Made by a program: the position numbers and the translations under genes. A stretch of DNA of 64,000 nucleotides from Chitinophagaceae bacterium (GTDB taxonomy: Bacteria > Bacteroidota > Bacteroidia > Chitinophagales > Chitinophagaceae), in contig JAOAGO010000002.1 of assembly GCA_026415715.1 (NCBI GenBank), forward strand, positions 1 to 64,000. The letters run 5' to 3'. The notes under the pieces were generated by a model, which searched no databases, was not told the DNA's origin, and saw only the letters and a program-made list of their open reading frames with translations. This document shows positions 37,458-46,959 of this stretch, piece after piece (positions within the stretch are counted from its first letter, which is position 1; each line of letters starts with the position of its first letter).

Positions 37458-39971
37458 ATGTTGTTTCGTCCCGCTTGCTTATTTCTTATGGCAATACTTT
37501 GCAGCACGTTGTACATAAATGTACGGGCGCAAATTATTCCGGGTTCTTCCCGAAAGCAAGCCATGGTTACGGGAAAAATTGTGGATGAAAATGAAAATCC
37601 GCTTGCCGGTGTATCGGTTCAAATTCTGGGACAAACCAAAGGAACCGTCTCCAACGATTCGGGTTATTTTCAGATTACCGTACCCGCCGGAAGGGCCTTT
37701 GCCCTGGTTTTTACCTACACGGGTTATAACCCCGAACAACGAAATTTCTGGATGAATGAAAATGAAGAAGAAAAAGTGGTGGTGCGGATGACCAAGGGTG
37801 CCAGGTCGCTGGAAGAAGTGATTGTAACCAGTATGCCCGACCGCCGCGAGGCCGGCCTTATCCGCCCAAACCCCAAAACCATCCTTAATCTTCCGGCTCC
37901 GGTTGCCGGCGTGGAAAGCCTGATCAAAATTTTTGTTGGCTCAAACAATGAACTTACTTCTCAGTATTCCGTTCGCGGCGGAAGCTACGATGAAAACCTG
38001 ATTTACGTAAACGATTTTGAAATTTTTCGCCCTTATCTGATACGAAGCGGACAGCAGGAGGGGCTGAGCTTTATCAATCCCGAAATGATAAAATCCGTCA
38101 GTTTTTACATGGGGGGATTTCCGGCCAAATACGGCGATAAAATGAGCAGTGTGCTCGATATTCAATATAAAAAACCCAAACGTTTTGGCGGTTCCGCATT
38201 TGTCAGTATTCTTGAACAAGGCGTACAAATTGAAGGCGTGGGAATGAAAAACAAATTTACCTACCTGGCCGGACTGCGAAACCGAAGCAATCGCAATCTT
38301 TTGAGCCGGCAGGAAACCCGCGGAAATTATATCCCTGCCTCTTCCGATTTTCAGGCGCTGTTTACCTATCAACTGAATGCAAAATGGCAGGCCGAATGGC
38401 TGACTAATCTTTCCCAAACACGATTTACCTTATACCCGCAAACCAGTCAGCTTACCTCATCGGTATTTTCGCCTTTCTTTTCCACCACTCTGGGTATGGA
38501 TATTTATTTTGAAGGAAGGGAAAAAGATGCCTATCAAACCCTCATGTCGGGTATTTCATTGCTGCATCAGCCGAAGAAAAACCTCAGGCTGAAATGGATG
38601 GCTTCCCGCTTTGAAAATAAAGAAGAAGAAAATCTGGATATTGCCGGCGCTTATCTTTTCGGCGAGCGGGATTTTGACAAACGCAATCCCACCTACGGCA
38701 CCATCATTAATCCCCTGGGCGCCGGTATTTATCACAACTGGGCCCGCAACCGGTTAAACATAGTGAATTACAATATCTCGCATAAAGGAAATGCCGATAA
38801 AGGCCGTCATGCATTTACCTGGGGCCTCGCATACGACAGAACCGGTATTTCAGATAAGCTGAACGAGTGGGAATTCCAGGATTCGGCCGGTTATTCGCTT
38901 CCCTATAGTCCCAACCTGCTGCGGTTAAATAAAGTGCTCAAATCAGAAGCCGCATTGCATATTGACAGAATATCGGGATATTTTCAGGACAATATGGTAC
39001 TGGGCGATTCCATGCGAACGGCCACCCTTTCGGCGGGCATCCGGTTTAATTACAATACCCTGAACGGAGAGTGGCTGATTTCACCCCGCCTGACGGCCAG
39101 CTATAAGCCTCGCTGGAAAAAAGATATTGTTTTTCGCGGCGCAGCCGGCGCATATCATCAGCCGCCTTTTTACCGGGAATTACGCCGCTACGATGGCACC
39201 GTCAATACAAATCTCAAAGCACAACGGAGCTGGCAGGCCGCAGGCGGATTTGATTATCAGTTTATCGGCCTCAACCGCCGCCCGATGCGCCTGACAACCG
39301 AGCTGTATTACAAATACATGACCCGCATTGTACCCTATGACATAGATAATGTAAGGCTTCGCTACTTTGGAGAAAATAATGCAAAAGCCTATGCGGCAGG
39401 TTTGGAAATGCGACTGCACGGCGAACTGGTTCCTGATGCGGAAAGCTGGGTAAGCCTTGGGCTCATGAAAACGGCTGAAGATCTGGAAAATGATTTTTAT
39501 AAAGTGTATAAACTGGATTCGTTGAATCAGCCGGTTGATAGTTTTGTTACGCAAAACGGTTATGTAAGAAGACCAACCGACCGTCGCCTCATGCTGGGAA
39601 TGTATTTCCAGGACTACCTCACTACCAACAAAAACTTTAAAGTTTATTTTCAGTTGTTGTACGGAAGCAACCTGCCTTACAATATTCCCGGTTCAGTGAA
39701 ATACCGGAATGCAGCATTCATTGCCCCCTATATACGAACCGATATCGGATTCAGCGTATTGCTGCTGGATGAAGACAAAAGCCGAAGAAGAAGCCATTCG
39801 CCTTTCCGCCATTTTAATCATATCTGGACCAGCCTTGAAATTTTTAATATAGTGGACAGAGCCAACACCATTTCGTATCAGCTGGTTAAGGATTTTTCCA
39901 ATACCATCTTTTTGTTGCCCAACCGGCTTACGCCCCGTCTGCTGAATCTGAAGGTGCTGGCCCGATGGTAA
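37458..39971 (+). CDS. TonB-dependent outer-membrane receptor with carboxypeptidase-like N-terminal domain
   Basis: An 837-residue outer-membrane protein: signal peptide (about 1-25, NVRAQ), a CarboxypepD_reg-like beta-sandwich (about 36-112, VTGKIVDENENPLAGVSVQI onward), a plug domain (about 115-235 with YSVRGGSYDENLIYVNDFEI) and a C-terminal 22-strand-type barrel. There is no SusD partner next door and it lacks the typical SusC length (about 1000 residues), so it is a non-SusC receptor; substrate unknown. It ends one base before the stop of the convergent DUF5686 gene. Confidence 0.88.
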   Translation: MLFRPACLFLMAILCSTLYINVRAQIIPGSSRKQAMVTGKIVDENENPLAGVSVQILGQTKGTVSNDSGYFQITVPAGRAFALVFTYTGYNPEQRNFWMNENEEEKVVVRMTKGARSLEEVIVTSMPDRREAGLIRPNPKTILNLPAPVAGVESLIKIFVGSNNELTSQYSVRGGSYDENLIYVNDFEIFRPYLIRSGQQEGLSFINPEMIKSVSFYMGGFPAKYGDKMSSVLDIQYKKPKRFGGSAFVSILEQGVQIEGVGMKNKFTYLAGLRNRSNRNLLSRQETRGNYIPASSDFQALFTYQLNAKWQAEWLTNLSQTRFTLYPQTSQLTSSVFSPFFSTTLGMDIYFEGREKDAYQTLMSGISLLHQPKKNLRLKWMASRFENKEEENLDIAGAYLFGERDFDKRNPTYGTIINPLGAGIYHNWARNRLNIVNYNISHKGNADKGRHAFTWGLAYDRTGISDKLNEWEFQDSAGYSLPYSPNLLRLNKVLKSEAALHIDRISGYFQDNMVLGDSMRTATLSAGIRFNYNTLNGEWLISPRLTASYKPRWKKDIVFRGAAGAYHQPPFYRELRRYDGTVNTNLKAQRSWQAAGGFDYQFIGLNRRPMRLTTELYYKYMTRIVPYDIDNVRLRYFGENNAKAYAAGLEMRLHGELVPDAESWVSLGLMKTAEDLENDFYKVYKLDSLNQPVDSFVTQNGYVRRPTDRRLMLGMYFQDYLTTNKNFKVYFQLLYGSNLPYNIPGSVKYRNAAFIAPYIRTDIGFSVLLLDEDKSRRRSHSPFRHFNHIWTSLEIFNIVDRANTISYQLVKDFSNTIFLLPNRLTPRLLNLKVLARW

Positions 39972-39972
39972 A

Positions 39973-42426
39973 TTATCGCCAGCGGTTTCTGAAACGATCC
40001 CAGGTGGTAAGCCCGAATTTAATCTGTACGGGATTATTGAATTTATTGGCTACCGAGGTAACCACATAAACGCCGAGCTTCAGCTTGGCAAGGGGATTGA
40101 AAGGCCATCGGAATACCCGTTCAATGCCCGCAAAGAATTCGGCATAACGCAAATCCCGTTCCGGCGCTATTAAAACTCCGCCTCCGGCCACCTCCTGTAT
40201 TTTTAACTTTTTCATAAAAGGAATTTTGTTGATAAAAGCGCCATTGAATTCGTGAACCACATTGCCCTGAAAATACCGGTCAAACACGGGAAAGGTGGAA
40301 TCTAACGCCTGAAAATTACTTTGCGGGTTCTGGAAAAAAAGCGGGTCGCCTTGCCGCATGAATTTATAGTCTATAATGCGCAAATCGCGGGTGTTGACAA
40401 AATCGCCGGAACGGATATTATACGACATTACACCGGCCACTCCCATATTGATGTTTTGGATCAGTCCCAGTTCCACATAATCAAAATCTATTTTGCTTTT
40501 GAATATGCCCGGTACGCCCTTTCTCCAGGTAATGTAAAAGGTAGGCCATCGGGAGCCCAGCAGTATTTTTTCTTTTGCGTCCCGGATATAGCGAAGCTTC
40601 GGAGTAAGAAATAGTTTGATTTCATTATAAAAAGCATTGTAAGGTTGAAAATCTACCGGAGGCTCGTTCGGAATTCCGAAAATACTGTCGGCATTGTTGC
40701 CAACCTTATAACCCGCTACGGAACGGCGAAAGGCAATTTCAAATTTATTTTGCAGATGCACGCCGTTCACAATCTGTAATTCATGATTTAATTCCAAAGA
40801 GGTATTCAGATAAATATTGCTTCGTTTCAGCACATTTACCCAGGCGTCGCCGGGATAAATGAATTCAAAATTTTTTCCCGCCCTAACGATAAATTGTCCC
40901 GAATTAAACGGATTGTATTTGCGTTGCAGTCCTACCGAGCCGTTAATATCCTTATTCCTGAATCCGTAACTGATATCGGCGTCCCAGTTCAGCGTTTTCC
41001 GCGAGGGGTAAGTTTTTCGGTAGGCGGCAGATAATTTTAAGCGGGCGCCTCCGAATGCGATGGGTTGAATCAGCGTGGTAATCGGAGGCAAAATCCACAT
41101 TCTTTCTTTTTTATGGTCGTTGAAAATCTGGCCGAAGATCAGCATCTTTTGCCAGGTAATTTTATTCAAAACTCTGTCAATAGAGTCCAGATACGCTTCG
41201 CTTTTCATGAGACGGGCCAGGCTGTCCTGATGTTTCAGATAAACAGCCTGCAGCTCGGATAAGGGTTCGCTGCGTACGTTGCTCCAGTAGGCGCTGTCCT
41301 TTTCATAGGCCTCCTGATGCGTAGTGCTTACTTCCTGACCGAAGTGCCCTTTCCGGAATTGCTGTTTCAACTGATAGTCGGTATAAGTCACGGTGGTTTC
41401 ACCGAGAATTCTTCCCGATTTGGTTTTGGTGTAATAAGTAAACTGTTGACGTTTAATCACTCTGGCCGTGTCATTCACGGCTGCATACTCCTGTTTAATC
41501 TCCATATAATCATACTCGGGCATGTGCGCCGAAGGCAGACGAAAAGTGGCGCTGATGACATTCCAGGTACTGTCTTGTATAACGATTTCTCCCTCAATGG
41601 TGGCGTTGCTTAGCTGCCTGGGCCTAACGGCAATTGTGTACACTTTGGGTTTTACGGTGCGGTCTATTTTCAGGGTTTTGAAACGGTAAGCCAACAAACC
41701 GCTGTAACTCAAAGGTGAGACAAAAGGAATTCTTGACACCGGTGGCGCTTTAATCAGATTATCGTAAATATAAAAGTCGCCATCCGTGGCGGATAAATAA
41801 AAAAGACTTTCCGTTTTTCCTCTTTTGTTCACGGCCAACCGCTCTTCACGGATTTGCCCCGAACTGCTCCGGTCTATTTTTAACACCACTTCGGTGAGCG
41901 ACATCTTATCATAATCTACGGATTGCGTATCTTTTTTTTCTTTTCTGGAGTAGTTGGAGTCTATCATAAACGCTTTGACGTAAGCTTTGCAGGAATAATT
42001 TCCCACGGCATCCAGCACATATTCTTTATGCCTGATGGTGTTACGGATAATATCTTCAGCCCTGTCCCTTAACCGGCTTTTTACCACTACTTCCTGCAGT
42101 TGAGATTTGTCATCTGGCTCAAGTACTACATTTTCCGTAATATCGGTGTTATTGATGTAAAAGGTAACAATTTTGGTTTTATAACCTACCATGCTGACGA
42201 CCAAATCGTATTTTCCCCGCTCTAAATAAAATTCGTACGAACCGTCATCACGGCTTATCGTTCCTTTTTTCAGTTCTTTTATTTCCACACTTGCCAGCGG
42301 TAGTCGTTCCATGCGTTGATCCAGTATGAAGCCGGAAATTCTGTACAACTGAGCCGAAACCGGTATGCTTGGGCGTGAAATGAAAAATAAAAAAAGAAAC
42401 GCAGCATGTATTCTGAAATTCTTCAT
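39973..42426 (-). CDS. DUF5686/carboxypeptidase-like domain outer-membrane protein
   Basis: An 817-residue exported protein with signal peptide (about 1-25), an N-terminal CarboxypepD_reg-like domain (about 26-105: YRISGFILDQRMERLPLASV, SRDDGSYEFYLERG) followed by the DUF5686 region, rich in beta strands and probably an outer-membrane barrel. The function of DUF5686 proteins is unknown. The ATG at 42426 is preferred to the in-frame upstream ATG at 42456 because it starts a normal signal peptide. An ACTTTG element lies just upstream, as for other genes here. Stop codons of this and the TonB receptor gene are one base apart. Confidence 0.85.
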   Translation of the reverse strand: MKNFRIHAAFLFLFFISRPSIPVSAQLYRISGFILDQRMERLPLASVEIKELKKGTISRDDGSYEFYLERGKYDLVVSMVGYKTKIVTFYINNTDITENVVLEPDDKSQLQEVVVKSRLRDRAEDIIRNTIRHKEYVLDAVGNYSCKAYVKAFMIDSNYSRKEKKDTQSVDYDKMSLTEVVLKIDRSSSGQIREERLAVNKRGKTESLFYLSATDGDFYIYDNLIKAPPVSRIPFVSPLSYSGLLAYRFKTLKIDRTVKPKVYTIAVRPRQLSNATIEGEIVIQDSTWNVISATFRLPSAHMPEYDYMEIKQEYAAVNDTARVIKRQQFTYYTKTKSGRILGETTVTYTDYQLKQQFRKGHFGQEVSTTHQEAYEKDSAYWSNVRSEPLSELQAVYLKHQDSLARLMKSEAYLDSIDRVLNKITWQKMLIFGQIFNDHKKERMWILPPITTLIQPIAFGGARLKLSAAYRKTYPSRKTLNWDADISYGFRNKDINGSVGLQRKYNPFNSGQFIVRAGKNFEFIYPGDAWVNVLKRSNIYLNTSLELNHELQIVNGVHLQNKFEIAFRRSVAGYKVGNNADSIFGIPNEPPVDFQPYNAFYNEIKLFLTPKLRYIRDAKEKILLGSRWPTFYITWRKGVPGIFKSKIDFDYVELGLIQNINMGVAGVMSYNIRSGDFVNTRDLRIIDYKFMRQGDPLFFQNPQSNFQALDSTFPVFDRYFQGNVVHEFNGAFINKIPFMKKLKIQEVAGGGVLIAPERDLRYAEFFAGIERVFRWPFNPLAKLKLGVYVVTSVANKFNNPVQIKFGLTTWDRFRNRWR

Positions 42427-42784
42427 CGGGCACAAAGTTTGTATTTCATCACACATTCAAAAAAAAACAGAGCTTTATTTTCATATCTTTAACAGGAAAC
42501 ATGACATTTTAATCCGGTAGAATGCGTCTGAAGCATTACGAAATATCCGATGCGACTCTAAACCAAAAAACAATGCCAAAAAAAAGCTTTTCGGATATTT
42601 TAACATTTAAAAAAATTTTAGGCAGAATTATTTGTTTCCACACCTGTTAATATTTAATTTTATGAAATCAAAAAGATGTTGATTAAAATTGTTCTGTAAG
42701 AGGGAAAAAACCGAAAAAAGGTTTACTGAGCCTTAAAAAAAATGTTCCGGTTTTCTTCCCCGAATATTGTGAAACCTAAAACAT
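42427..42784. other. AT-rich divergent intergenic region
   Basis: About 358 bp between the DUF5686 gene (-) and phoH (+). It must carry both promoters. I see no gene, no strong repeat and no terminator. Confidence 0.35.
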
Positions 42785-43798
42785 TTGAAATTGACAGAAA
42801 CAATTATTAACCTGGAGACCGTTAACCCTATTGAATTTTTCGGTGTTAATAACGGTAAGTTAGACATTCTCAAAAAGAAGTTTCCGCTACTGAAAATCCT
42901 TTCCCGCGGCACCCAGCTCAAGCTAAGCGGAGCTCCCGAACAAATTGAAAGCGCCAGGGAAAAAATTGAACTCATCATTGCCTACCTGGAGCGCAACGGG
43001 CATATGAGTCAGAATTATTTTGAGCAGGTGCTGGGCGGTGATGATTCGGAAACGGTAGATCATTTCCGCGAAAATTCACCGGGCGAAGTTCTGGTTTTCG
43101 GGCCGAACGGAAAATCGGTTCGTGCCCGTACGGCCAATCAGAAAAAGCTGGTGATGGAAACGGAAAAAAATGACATTGTGTTTGCTATCGGGCCGGCCGG
43201 AACGGGAAAAACCTACACGGCAGTGGCCATTGCCGTTAGAGCGCTGAAAAATAAACAGGTTAAAAAAATAATACTCACCCGTCCCGCCGTAGAAGCCGGT
43301 GAAAGCCTGGGTTTCTTGCCCGGCGACCTGAAAGAAAAAATTGATCCATATCTCCGTCCGCTTTACGATGCGCTGGATGATATGATTCCAGCCGATAAGT
43401 TGGGATATTACATGTCAACCCGCGTCATTGAAATTGCGCCGTTGGCCTATATGCGCGGACGTACTTTGGACAATGCCTTTATCATTTTGGACGAAGCCCA
43501 AAACGCTACCGACCTTCAGCTCAAAATGTTTCTGACACGTATCGGAGCCAATGCCAAAGCTATCATCACGGGCGACCTAACGCAAATTGACCTGCCCCGG
43601 AATCAGCGAAGCGGCTTAATCACCGCCGTTCGCATTTTGCGAAATATTGATGGCATCGGGCATATTGAATTGGATGAAGATGATGTTATCCGTCATCGTT
43701 TGGTAAAACAGATTCTGCGTGCCTACAATAAAGAAAATGAAAGAGAGCGAACGGCCGAAAAGGAAAATTTATCCGATAAAAAAGGCTTTAAGTCATAA
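42785..43798 (+). CDS. phoH: PhoH-family ATPase
   Basis: A 337-residue cytoplasmic P-loop ATPase of the PhoH-like family, linked in other bacteria to RNA metabolism. It has an N-terminal KH-like region (about 1-80, with LEIL-type helices and KLSGAPEQIESAREKIE), Walker A GPAGTGKT at 136-143 and Walker B FIILDEAQNAT. The start is a TTG at 42785: an in-frame TGA lies at 42770-42772 with no ATG or GTG after it. The stop codon is followed in the same frame by the next gene. Confidence 0.9.
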   Translation: MKLTETIINLETVNPIEFFGVNNGKLDILKKKFPLLKILSRGTQLKLSGAPEQIESAREKIELIIAYLERNGHMSQNYFEQVLGGDDSETVDHFRENSPGEVLVFGPNGKSVRARTANQKKLVMETEKNDIVFAIGPAGTGKTYTAVAIAVRALKNKQVKKIILTRPAVEAGESLGFLPGDLKEKIDPYLRPLYDALDDMIPADKLGYYMSTRVIEIAPLAYMRGRTLDNAFIILDEAQNATDLQLKMFLTRIGANAKAIITGDLTQIDLPRNQRSGLITAVRILRNIDGIGHIELDEDDVIRHRLVKQILRAYNKENERERTAEKENLSDKKGFKS

Positions 43799-43810
43799 AA
43801 ATCATTTGCA

Positions 43811-44446
43811 TTGTCGTTGCTCTATCGGGCAATTGGGCTTACGATAATCCTGTTTTTGCCGGGCTGTAAAAATTCTTCCCGCCAACATCAGCCTGTGTCA
43901 AAGACTGACAGATTTAAATGGGTTATTGGCAAAATCCATGATTCCGCCATGCCGGCTGATATCATATTCCGAAACGGGACCGATGAAATCAGCAGGGCCG
44001 CCCGGGCTTTCAACCGAAAAGATACTTCTTTCTCACACTGTGGAATTGTTTTCCGCGAAAACGATACGTTTTTTGTCTATCATATCATCGGCGGGCAATA
44101 CAATCCTTCCGGAAAATTAATGAAAGAACCCCTGAATCGTTTCTGCAATCCACAGGAATTTGATCGGATAGGGCTTTGCCGATTCCCGCTTTCCATAACA
44201 ATGTCTCAACAGCTACATGAACATGTAAAGCAAATGTACACCGCGGGGCTGCGTTTTGATCCCTTTTTTAATATCCGATCAGATGACAAAATGTATTGCT
44301 CGGAGTTTGTCTTTAAAACACTAAATACAGTAATGAATGGAAAACTCCGGGAAAATCACCCGATAGCCCATAACGGGTGGGTCAGCGTTGACGATATTTT
44401 GCTTCACCCCATGGCAAAAATTATTCTTCATGAAAAACTGTATTAA
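43811..44446 (+). CDS. YiiX-like cysteine hydrolase lipoprotein
   Basis: A 211-residue lipoprotein with a signal peptide ending in the lipobox FLPGC (Cys19). The mature part looks like the permuted NlpC/P60 (YiiX/YebB, PF05708) fold: PADIIFRNG, then a His in FSHCGIVF and the catalytic Cys in MYCSEFVF (about residue 160). The usual targets are cell-wall peptide or lipid amide bonds; the substrate here is unknown. It starts with TTG (43811 or 43817) in the same frame as phoH, four codons after the phoH TAA. Confidence 0.78.
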   Translation: MSLLYRAIGLTIILFLPGCKNSSRQHQPVSKTDRFKWVIGKIHDSAMPADIIFRNGTDEISRAARAFNRKDTSFSHCGIVFRENDTFFVYHIIGGQYNPSGKLMKEPLNRFCNPQEFDRIGLCRFPLSITMSQQLHEHVKQMYTAGLRFDPFFNIRSDDKMYCSEFVFKTLNTVMNGKLRENHPIAHNGWVSVDDILLHPMAKIILHEKLY

Positions 44447-44483
44447 AAAAGAAAAAAACCTATCTTGCTCTAAATTGATTTTT

Positions 44484-45095
44484 ATGAAAAAAATTTTTTT
44501 ATACATAGTTCCGTTCATCACGGCTTTTGCAGTTATGTCGTGTAAAAATAAAAAGGTGAATAGCGACGACCCTAAAGCGGTTTTAGCCGCATTTTTTGAT
44601 AAACTCAGTAAAAAAGACATTGACGGGGCAGCCGAATATTGTACCAAAGAAAGCAAATCCACGCTTGATTTGATGAAAAAAGCCTTGACGTTAGCGGAAA
44701 GCATGAAAGATGCGTTTAAAGACAGCCTCAAAAAAGATGATTTTGCCGAAAATTTTACCGGACTGGAGTACGGAAATCCAAAAATTGAGGGCAATACCGC
44801 CACCGTGCCGGTTACCAATAAAAAAGAGAATGAAACCATTGACTTTGTCTTGAAAAAGCAAGACAATCAATGGAAGGTGGACTTCACCATGGCTACCCTT
44901 ACAAAGATGGAGAAAGATAAAGAAAAACAGTTACCCATGCCGCCGGCCGGCGATTCTACGGCAGCCAAAGAAATGGATAAAATTTTGTCGGAAGACAGCC
45001 TGAATGAAGCCATGAAAAAAATGGAAGAGATGCTGAAGAATGTGGACCCTAAAGAACTGGAAAAATTAAAAGACCTGATGAAGGAAAAACAGTAA
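44484..45095 (+). CDS. DUF4878-type lipoprotein
   Basis: A 203-residue lipoprotein (signal peptide with VMSC lipobox at about Cys17). The middle region (about 20-130) resembles the NTF2-like DUF4878 fold: DPKAVLAAFFDKLSKKDIDG, then QDNQWKVDFTMATL as the closing strand. The C-terminus (about 135-203) is a long, highly charged helix rich in Lys, Glu and Met. Function unknown. The ATG at 44484 begins the signal peptide. Tandem with a second, shorter lipoprotein of the same type. Confidence 0.72.
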   Translation: MKKIFLYIVPFITAFAVMSCKNKKVNSDDPKAVLAAFFDKLSKKDIDGAAEYCTKESKSTLDLMKKALTLAESMKDAFKDSLKKDDFAENFTGLEYGNPKIEGNTATVPVTNKKENETIDFVLKKQDNQWKVDFTMATLTKMEKDKEKQLPMPPAGDSTAAKEMDKILSEDSLNEAMKKMEEMLKNVDPKELEKLKDLMKEKQ

Positions 45096-45212
45096 GTCAT
45101 TCTGCCTTTCCGGATAAGGCGATTGTTTGGGAAGATTAAATAACTATAGAAAGGTCGGTAAGTTTCCGGAGAAGTTTTCTCTTTTCTTTCAATAGATTTG
45201 CCCTCGGAAATT

Positions 45213-45665
45213 ATGCGTCAGATAAAAAGATACAACAGCTATTTTCTTTTTGTTGCTCTGCTTTTCCTTTCCTGTAATACCCAAACCGAAAAAAAAGCAT
45301 TGTCTGAAAATCATTTGGACGCAGCCCGGAATTTTATCCGTGCCGCACTGGACGGAGACTTCAAAAAAGCAAAGGAGTTTTTACTGAAAGACTCCGTGAA
45401 CTTGGACTTTCTGAACGCCGCGGAACGTTCCTTTCAGAAAACCGACCCCGCCTCAAGAGAGAACTACAAAAATGCTAGTATTAACATACATGAAAGCATT
45501 AAAATAAACGACTCAGTGTATGTATGCATATTTTCCAACTCGTTTAAAAAAGACCGGGATACGCTGAAAGTGGTGAAGAGTGATAACGACTGGCTGGTGG
45601 ATCTTAAATATCTTTATTTACATGATAATGATTCACTGATTCATAAAACACCACCTAACCGCTGA
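45213..45665 (+). CDS. Second DUF4878-like lipoprotein
   Basis: A 150-residue lipoprotein (FLSC lipobox near residue 21) with the same plan as the gene before it: AARNFIRAALDGDFKKAKEF as helix and SDNDWLVDLKYLY as the last strand. It lacks the long helical tail. The two probably share an ancestor but have diverged a lot. ATG at 45213 preferred over TTG at 45198. The stop is 3 bp before crcB, so it is translationally close to the fluoride channel gene. Confidence 0.68.
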   Translation: MRQIKRYNSYFLFVALLFLSCNTQTEKKALSENHLDAARNFIRAALDGDFKKAKEFLLKDSVNLDFLNAAERSFQKTDPASRENYKNASINIHESIKINDSVYVCIFSNSFKKDRDTLKVVKSDNDWLVDLKYLYLHDNDSLIHKTPPNR

Positions 45666-45668
45666 CAA

Positions 45669-46046
45669 ATGTTAAAACATCTGTTGCTTATCGGCATGGG
45701 GGGCGGATTGGGCAGTGTGGCAAGATATCTGACCCAGAAATGGTTTGCCGAGCACGCTGATACTGTTTTTCCGTGGGGAACACTGGCAGTGAATTTGCTT
45801 GGTTGTTTTATGATTGGCGCCCTTTCCGAACTGGCCGAAAAAAGCGCATGGCTGAGCCCGCCCGTTCGCCTGATGCTGACGGCAGGATTTTGCGGAGGAT
45901 TTACAACGTTTTCTGCCTTCTCATTTGAAAATATGATTTTGCTTAAGTCAGGCAATGTTTTATATCTTTTATTATATGTATTTGGCAGCGTTTTGCTGGG
46001 TCTGCTGGCTGTGCTCGGAGGCATAATGTTTGTAAAACTGATTTGA
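45669..46046 (+). CDS. crcB: Fluoride channel CrcB/Fluc
   Basis: A 125-residue, four-helix inner-membrane protein that works as a dual-topology dimer and exports fluoride. Seen: MGGGLGSVARYL, GTLAVNLLGCFMIG (the conserved Asn of helix 2) and GFCGGFTTFSAFSFE (the phenylalanine-lined pore and sodium site). I see no fluoride-riboswitch structure upstream; it is embedded in a run of + genes. Overlaps slightly with, or lies 5 bp before, the DUF190 gene. Confidence 0.94.
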   Translation: MLKHLLLIGMGGGLGSVARYLTQKWFAEHADTVFPWGTLAVNLLGCFMIGALSELAEKSAWLSPPVRLMLTAGFCGGFTTFSAFSFENMILLKSGNVLYLLLYVFGSVLLGLLAVLGGIMFVKLI

Positions 46047-46051
46047 CAACT

Positions 46052-46399
46052 ATGCAACTTGAAGGTCAATCTAAACTGTTACGCATTTTTGTGGGCGAAG
46101 CAGACCGCATTGCGCATCAATGGCTTTACGAAGCCATAATTCTGAAAGCCCGCGAAAACGGACTGGCCGGAGCAACGGCGCTGAAAGGAATAATGTCGTA
46201 TGGCGCAAGCAGCCGTCTCCACAGGGCACGCCTTGTTGAATTGTCCGAAGACTTGCCTGTTGTAATTGAAATTGTAGATCAGGCCGAAAAAATTGACGCC
46301 TTCATTCCCGTCGTCAATCAATTGTTTGAACAATGCGGCAAAGGGGGACTGATTACCATTGAAAAAGTAGATGTGATTTATTACAAACCCAAAAATTAA
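46052..46399 (+). CDS. DUF190 protein paired with CrcB
   Basis: A 115-residue cytoplasmic protein with the DUF190 pattern, LYEAIILKARENGLAGATAL and GYGA-like (SYGASSRLHRAR), which has a ferredoxin-like, PII-related fold. DUF190 genes very often follow crcB, and a regulatory role in fluoride export is supposed but not shown. A TTG at 46043 overlapping the crcB stop is in frame; I prefer ATG at 46052. Confidence 0.86.
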   Translation: MQLEGQSKLLRIFVGEADRIAHQWLYEAIILKARENGLAGATALKGIMSYGASSRLHRARLVELSEDLPVVIEIVDQAEKIDAFIPVVNQLFEQCGKGGLITIEKVDVIYYKPKN

Positions 46400-46412
46400 T
46401 TTCCGATTTTTT

Positions 46413-46958
46413 ATGCAGCACAGTCTTCATCCCTGGCATGGTATTCATTATGGCGACAGTGCGCCGCAAATAGTAAATGCAGTAATTGAAATTCCAAAGG
46501 GCGAACGCACAAAGTATGAAATTGACAAAGCCACGGGATTGCTGAAACTGGACAGGGTAATTTATTCCTCTTTTCATTACCCTATCAACTATGGTATAAT
46601 ACCGAAAACCTTGGGAAAAGACGGCGACCCTCTGGATATTTTGGTTTTGTGCTCGCAACCTATCCGTCCGCTTTGCCTTGCCGAAGCCAGAGTCATCGGT
46701 AATATGCAAATGACCGATCAGGGATTGAAAGATGATAAAATTATTGCCGTTGCCCTGCAGGACCCTTCGGTAAATCATATCCATCAAATTACGCAGCTTC
46801 CCCCTCATTTTCTGCTGGAATTAAAAAATTTTTTTGAACAATACAAAGCCCTTGAAAATAAAATCACGGAAATTGATGAATTTCAGCAACACGATGCAGC
46901 CTATAAAATTATCGAGGAGGCCATAGCGGATTATCAAAAAGCATTTCCAAAATCATAA
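46413..46958 (+). CDS. ppa: Inorganic pyrophosphatase (family I)
   Basis: Hydrolyses pyrophosphate to phosphate. The 181-residue product shows family I marks: IEIPKGERTKYEID, the YPINYGIIPKTLGKDGDPLDILV signature (split here as FHYPINYGIIP and DGDPLDILV) with the metal-binding aspartates, and KDDKIIAV. Normal length. Lies 13 bp after the DUF190 gene and 1 bp before the TauE/SafE gene, so probably one transcript. Confidence 0.95.
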   Translation: MQHSLHPWHGIHYGDSAPQIVNAVIEIPKGERTKYEIDKATGLLKLDRVIYSSFHYPINYGIIPKTLGKDGDPLDILVLCSQPIRPLCLAEARVIGNMQMTDQGLKDDKIIAVALQDPSVNHIHQITQLPPHFLLELKNFFEQYKALENKITEIDEFQQHDAAYKIIEEAIADYQKAFPKS

Positions 46959-46959
46959 C

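Noticed and set aside
45669-46046. Fluoride riboswitch before crcB
   Set aside because: Only 3 bp separate crcB from the upstream gene, and I see no fitting pseudoknot structure in the region before the gene run.
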